From the NCBI GenBank assembly GCA_016926315.1, contig JAFGOU010000514.1, forward strand, positions 1-8,770: 8,770 nt of DNA, in the 5' to 3' direction. Shown one piece after another: positions 6,120 through 8,770 of the stretch. Every line of letters begins with the position of its first letter. Position 1 is the stretch's first letter. The notes under the pieces are model-generated. The model searched no databases, had not been told where the DNA came from, and saw only the letters and a program-made list of their open reading frames with translations. The stretch is from Chitinispirillaceae bacterium. Its GTDB lineage: Bacteria > Fibrobacterota > Chitinivibrionia > Chitinivibrionales > Chitinispirillaceae. A program made the translations under genes and the position numbers.

Positions 6120-7814
6120 TCACCAGATATGAAAAACTCCGTGTGCCGATGCTCCCTGTTGCCGCAGCTGCAAAAAATACACGCCACTCGGCAGGCCAAA
6201 TTTGCCCGGGTCTATTCTGTTGATTCCTTTTATGCCTTTTTCACCCAGGCATTGTACCTTCCTTCCGCCGCTGCTGAAAACCGTCAGGGAATACTCCATT
6301 GCCGATGGCAGATACAGGTTGATGGCATGGCCGTCGCCGGGCGTCATTGACAAAGTATTCGGTTGACGATATTTTTCCGGATGAGTTTTCGACACCACCT
6401 CGACGGTGCCCGGAACAATGCACGTGGTAATGGATTGCGCCGGGCTGGTGATCGAAAACAGCTTGTCGGCGATCGCGGCGTCGGGGAGTTTCGAAAGCGT
6501 CTGATAATCTGAAACGAGGTACTGGTATACGATGGCGCGGCTTCCCAGCGTGGCGAATCGTGTCAGGTCCCAGGTGTAATTGATGGCTGACGAACCGCCG
6601 TTTCTGATAATGAGCACAAGATTCCCGGTGCCGGGTACCAGCGCGGCAAGCGAGTTCGAGTCGCTGCTCTCGATGAACCGCGCCCCGGGTCGTATGAACC
6701 GGCTGAACGCTGCCTGCATATAGTAGCGCCGCGTGGGAACAAGCGCCAGGCTTGTCCGGTTGACGGTAAACGTGCCCCAGTCGCCGCTGCCGACCGTCTG
6801 CCAGTCAAGCCAGGCATTGGGTTTGAGCATGCGCAGGTCCTGGATAAGGTACTGGGACATGAGCATGGCAATGTCCTGGTTTCCCTTTCCTGCCAGAGGC
6901 CCGGTTTCGGATTGCCACAATTTCTTGCTTTTCGTCGCGGCGAGAGCGCTCAGATTCGTGAAATTGGCGGCGGTACGGCCATAATAGGTATGGGTGTTGA
7001 TCTGTGACATATAGGAAAAAGCGCTGTCGTCGTACGAACCAAGGCCGCTTACCGCCTGATTCACGGCGTTTTCATCCGCTGCGCTCACGGTGGTGGCCGG
7101 ATACAGCCCCTTGGCGACCAGGCTTTTCCCAAGGAGTTTGACCATACGCGCCTGATTGGACTTAAATCCGCACCCCTCCTGATTGTTGCCCTCAGTCCAC
7201 CAGCCCGCGCTCGGTTCGTTGAATGGGCCGATAGTGTGGAAGGTGATGCCCCATGCGTCCCTGAAGTGCTTGACCACTTCGGTGAGGTAGTCGGCGAAAT
7301 CATCAAAATAATCGGTTTTAAGATTGTCGGCTCCGTTCACGTTTCCCGCAGAGCACCCGCTTATGGTCATCCACCATGGCGGCGAATTGGAAAACGCCTC
7401 CCAGACGATGCCTGTGTTTTTCAGGGCGGCTCTTTCCGAAAGTGCCGTTACCATGTTACGCTGATACTGATCAGCGGTCCAGTCATAGGAGCCGGCCTCG
7501 GTCGGCTTGTATCCCGGGATCGCCCCGCCGGTCCGCATGTGGTTGTGCCCGGGCTGATCCCCGCCGCCGATGTTGTACCTGAAGTGAGTGAAACCGAGCC
7601 CTGAATCCGGATCGATCAGGATATCGGCGATTTTATTCCGGTACGCGACGCTCCCTGACCCTTCAAGGTTCCCCCACCAGCATATCGAGGTGCCCCACCC
7701 TTCAAACGGTTGATGGGTGACGTTTGGGTTCACGATAATCCTCGTCTGACCTGCGGCGGGAAATGCGGCCATTGCGAGAAACAAGCCTGTCCAGAACAGT
7801 AATCGCTTTTTCAC
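6120..7814 (-). CDS. Secreted GH30 glycoside hydrolase, endo-beta-1,6-galactanase-like (GH30_5)
   Basis: 564 residues from a GTG start with GAGG 4 bases upstream. Signal peptide ~1-22 (LLFWTGLFLAMAAFPAAG). TIM barrel ~25-370 carries GH30 marks: FEGWGTSICWWGN (38-49), FRYNIGGGDQPGHNHMRTGG, FSNSPPWWMT, acid/base Glu200 in GPFNEPSAGWW, and nucleophile Glu303 in LWQSETGPL. Residues ~375-472 form the linked beta-sandwich of the family, and ~485-564 a divergent C-terminal sorting-type module (LTVFSSGGRKVQCLG, LPSGVYFLQLRQQG). The WGTS-x-x-WW opening and NNQEGCGF after the acid/base fit subfamily 5, whose known members cut beta-1,6-galactan side chains of arabinogalactan; the family is confident, the subfamily is recollection. 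It follows the GH16 gene by 34 bases, so the two are probably one transcript. It meets the plus-strand orphan module tail to tail, 18 bases apart, with no hairpin between. Confidence 0.92.
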   Translation of the reverse strand: MKKRLLFWTGLFLAMAAFPAAGQTRIIVNPNVTHQPFEGWGTSICWWGNLEGSGSVAYRNKIADILIDPDSGLGFTHFRYNIGGGDQPGHNHMRTGGAIPGYKPTEAGSYDWTADQYQRNMVTALSERAALKNTGIVWEAFSNSPPWWMTISGCSAGNVNGADNLKTDYFDDFADYLTEVVKHFRDAWGITFHTIGPFNEPSAGWWTEGNNQEGCGFKSNQARMVKLLGKSLVAKGLYPATTVSAADENAVNQAVSGLGSYDDSAFSYMSQINTHTYYGRTAANFTNLSALAATKSKKLWQSETGPLAGKGNQDIAMLMSQYLIQDLRMLKPNAWLDWQTVGSGDWGTFTVNRTSLALVPTRRYYMQAAFSRFIRPGARFIESSDSNSLAALVPGTGNLVLIIRNGGSSAINYTWDLTRFATLGSRAIVYQYLVSDYQTLSKLPDAAIADKLFSITSPAQSITTCIVPGTVEVVSKTHPEKYRQPNTLSMTPGDGHAINLYLPSAMEYSLTVFSSGGRKVQCLGEKGIKGINRIDPGKFGLPSGVYFLQLRQQGASAHGVFHIW

Positions 7815-7848
7815 GAGACCTCGTTTTCAAAAAAGGTACCTGCAGGCG

Positions 7849-8770
7849 TCACCGGCCCGGTACCGCCATGAGCGTATGCGGCAGCTGCCTGTTGTGGGCG
7901 ATAATATATACACCCGCGGTATGCATTGCCTGCTCCCGCATATCTGCGGTGATTTTCCTGCCCCTGATGTCGTAGACTACCCCGCGAAGCATACCCGCCG
8001 GCAATGTTCCTGCCCGTTGATGATGCTGCCGGGCCAGCACGGCGGTATTGTTGCGATAGGTCGCGGTGACCGTAACGTTCGACGCAGGCATGGTGAGAAG
8101 CGCGGTCGATGACGCGGGAGTATCGATAACCGGATTGCCGGACGCGATCACCCACCGGTCAAAGAGTTGTCCCGCAGGGGGCATTTTTGCCGTGATCGAC
8201 GCGGCAGTTCCGGCAACATACGGGCCGTTCCCCGCGCCGCCATTCACCGTGAGAACATAGCCCGTCTGATCGCTCCAGGTATGCACGCGAATCCAATCAA
8301 CGCGATAATCCACGGGAAAGACCGTACCCGAAGGGTCGCCGCCATTGGTTCCGCCGATGGCCTGATTGACAAGCATATAGCCGGGCCGCCGGAATGGATT
8401 GGCGCCGTTGGGACCGGTGCCGTCGGCATTCGCGACCGGGTAGTGGTTCATCAAGACGCCGTCGAGGTACAGGTCTATTCTGGTCGAGTCCCACTCCCAG
8501 GTCCAGACGTGGAAATGGTTCGCCCACTGCTCTCCACCCAGGGAGGTGATGGTCCTGGTGACCGAGGTCCACCTCTGGTTGCCGTCCATGACGTTGAACA
8601 GGCACCTGCTCCGGTAAAACTCCATCATATCGATCTCTCCGCCCCGGGGCCATCCTCCGGAATTCGGCAGCCACCACCAGGCAGGCCAGCTTCCCAATCG
8701 TATATCTATTTTCGCGCGCATCTCGAACCTGCCATAGAGCCATGATTTCTTTCCCATGGTTCTCAGGCTC
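7849..8770 (-). CDS. GH16 endo-glycanase with B-repeat and C-terminal sorting module (5' end outside window)
   Basis: The frame runs off the right edge; the ATG at 8757 is internal, because Thr-Arg-Leu-Ser is encoded upstream and SxRT-x-GKKSWLYGRFEMRAKI is a mid-barrel GH16 signature. Numbering from 8757, the catalytic motif GEIDMMEF has Glu41 (nucleophile), Asp43 and Glu46 (acid/base). GSWPAWWWLP and VDWIRVHTW fit the beta-jelly-roll. Residues ~167-235 resemble a divergent InlB-type B-repeat (LTVNGGAGNGPYVAGTAASI, TMPASNVTVTATY), and ~258-302 a sorting-type module (VYDIRGRKI, TAGVYIIAHN). GH16 enzymes cleave beta-1,3/1,4-glucans or galactans in the extracellular space; the sub-specificity is open. 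It is first in the pair with the GH30 gene, which suggests galactan or mixed beta-glycan breakdown. Its signal peptide and N-terminal half are unseen. Confidence 0.92.
   Translation of the reverse strand, partial: SLRTMGKKSWLYGRFEMRAKIDIRLGSWPAWWWLPNSGGWPRGGEIDMMEFYRSRCLFNVMDGNQRWTSVTRTITSLGGEQWANHFHVWTWEWDSTRIDLYLDGVLMNHYPVANADGTGPNGANPFRRPGYMLVNQAIGGTNGGDPSGTVFPVDYRVDWIRVHTWSDQTGYVLTVNGGAGNGPYVAGTAASITAKMPPAGQLFDRWVIASGNPVIDTPASSTALLTMPASNVTVTATYRNNTAVLARQHHQRAGTLPAGMLRGVVYDIRGRKITADMREQAMHTAGVYIIAHNRQLPHTLMAVPGR

Noticed and set aside
8297..8743. Minus-strand frame of 148 codons within the GH16 region
   Set aside because: It is an out-of-frame shadow of the GH16 gene, with arginine-rich composition typical of a shifted GC-rich frame.

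Overview
The window carries seven protein genes, two of them cut by the window ends, and looks like a polysaccharide-degradation region of a Gram-negative, secretion-rich bacterium. The best guess for the organism is a member of Fibrobacterota or a near relative such as Chitinispirillales. This rests on three things: a TIGR02147/DUF4423-type regulator, a DUF2341-LamG lipoprotein carrying the GGSSSET stretch just after its N-terminal cysteine, and FlgD/T9SS-like C-terminal modules on secreted enzymes. The assignment is inferred from family recollection, not from a marker gene. Coding DNA is moderately GC-rich, while the 485-base intergenic region in the middle is strikingly AT-rich on its left side.

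Layout, left to right. Positions 1-1557 (minus) hold the N-terminal two thirds or so of a secreted GH31 alpha-glycosidase, probably alpha-xylosidase-like. A 172-base gap (1558-1729) follows, with a strong hairpin plus T-tract that points the opposite way to the genes. Next is a two-gene minus-strand operon: a TIGR02147 regulator (3396-4274) whose stop overlaps by 8 bases the start of a DUF2341/LamG lipoprotein (1730-3403). Positions 4275-4759 form a regulatory and mobile-DNA gap. It holds a sigma70-like promoter for the regulator flanked by two imperfect 24-bp repeats exactly 100 bp apart, a GC-rich hairpin, and a 138-bp MITE-like element (4570-4707) with terminal inverted repeats, a flanking 6-bp direct repeat and a REP-type hairpin pair inside. 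On the plus strand are a secreted HExxH metalloprotease with a C-terminal sorting-type module (4760-5800) and then an orphan module of the same type with no catalytic part (5817-6101). Facing them on the minus strand is a two-gene hydrolase set: GH16 (7849 to beyond the right end), then GH30, probably subfamily 5 endo-beta-1,6-galactanase-like (6120-7814).

Together these suggest that extracellular enzymes (GH31, GH30, GH16, protease) attack plant or algal wall glycans and glycoproteins. The regulator-lipoprotein pair is the least explained part. Translational coupling, a carbohydrate-binding-like lectin fold in a surface protein and a structured promoter make it a candidate surface-sensor/regulator module.
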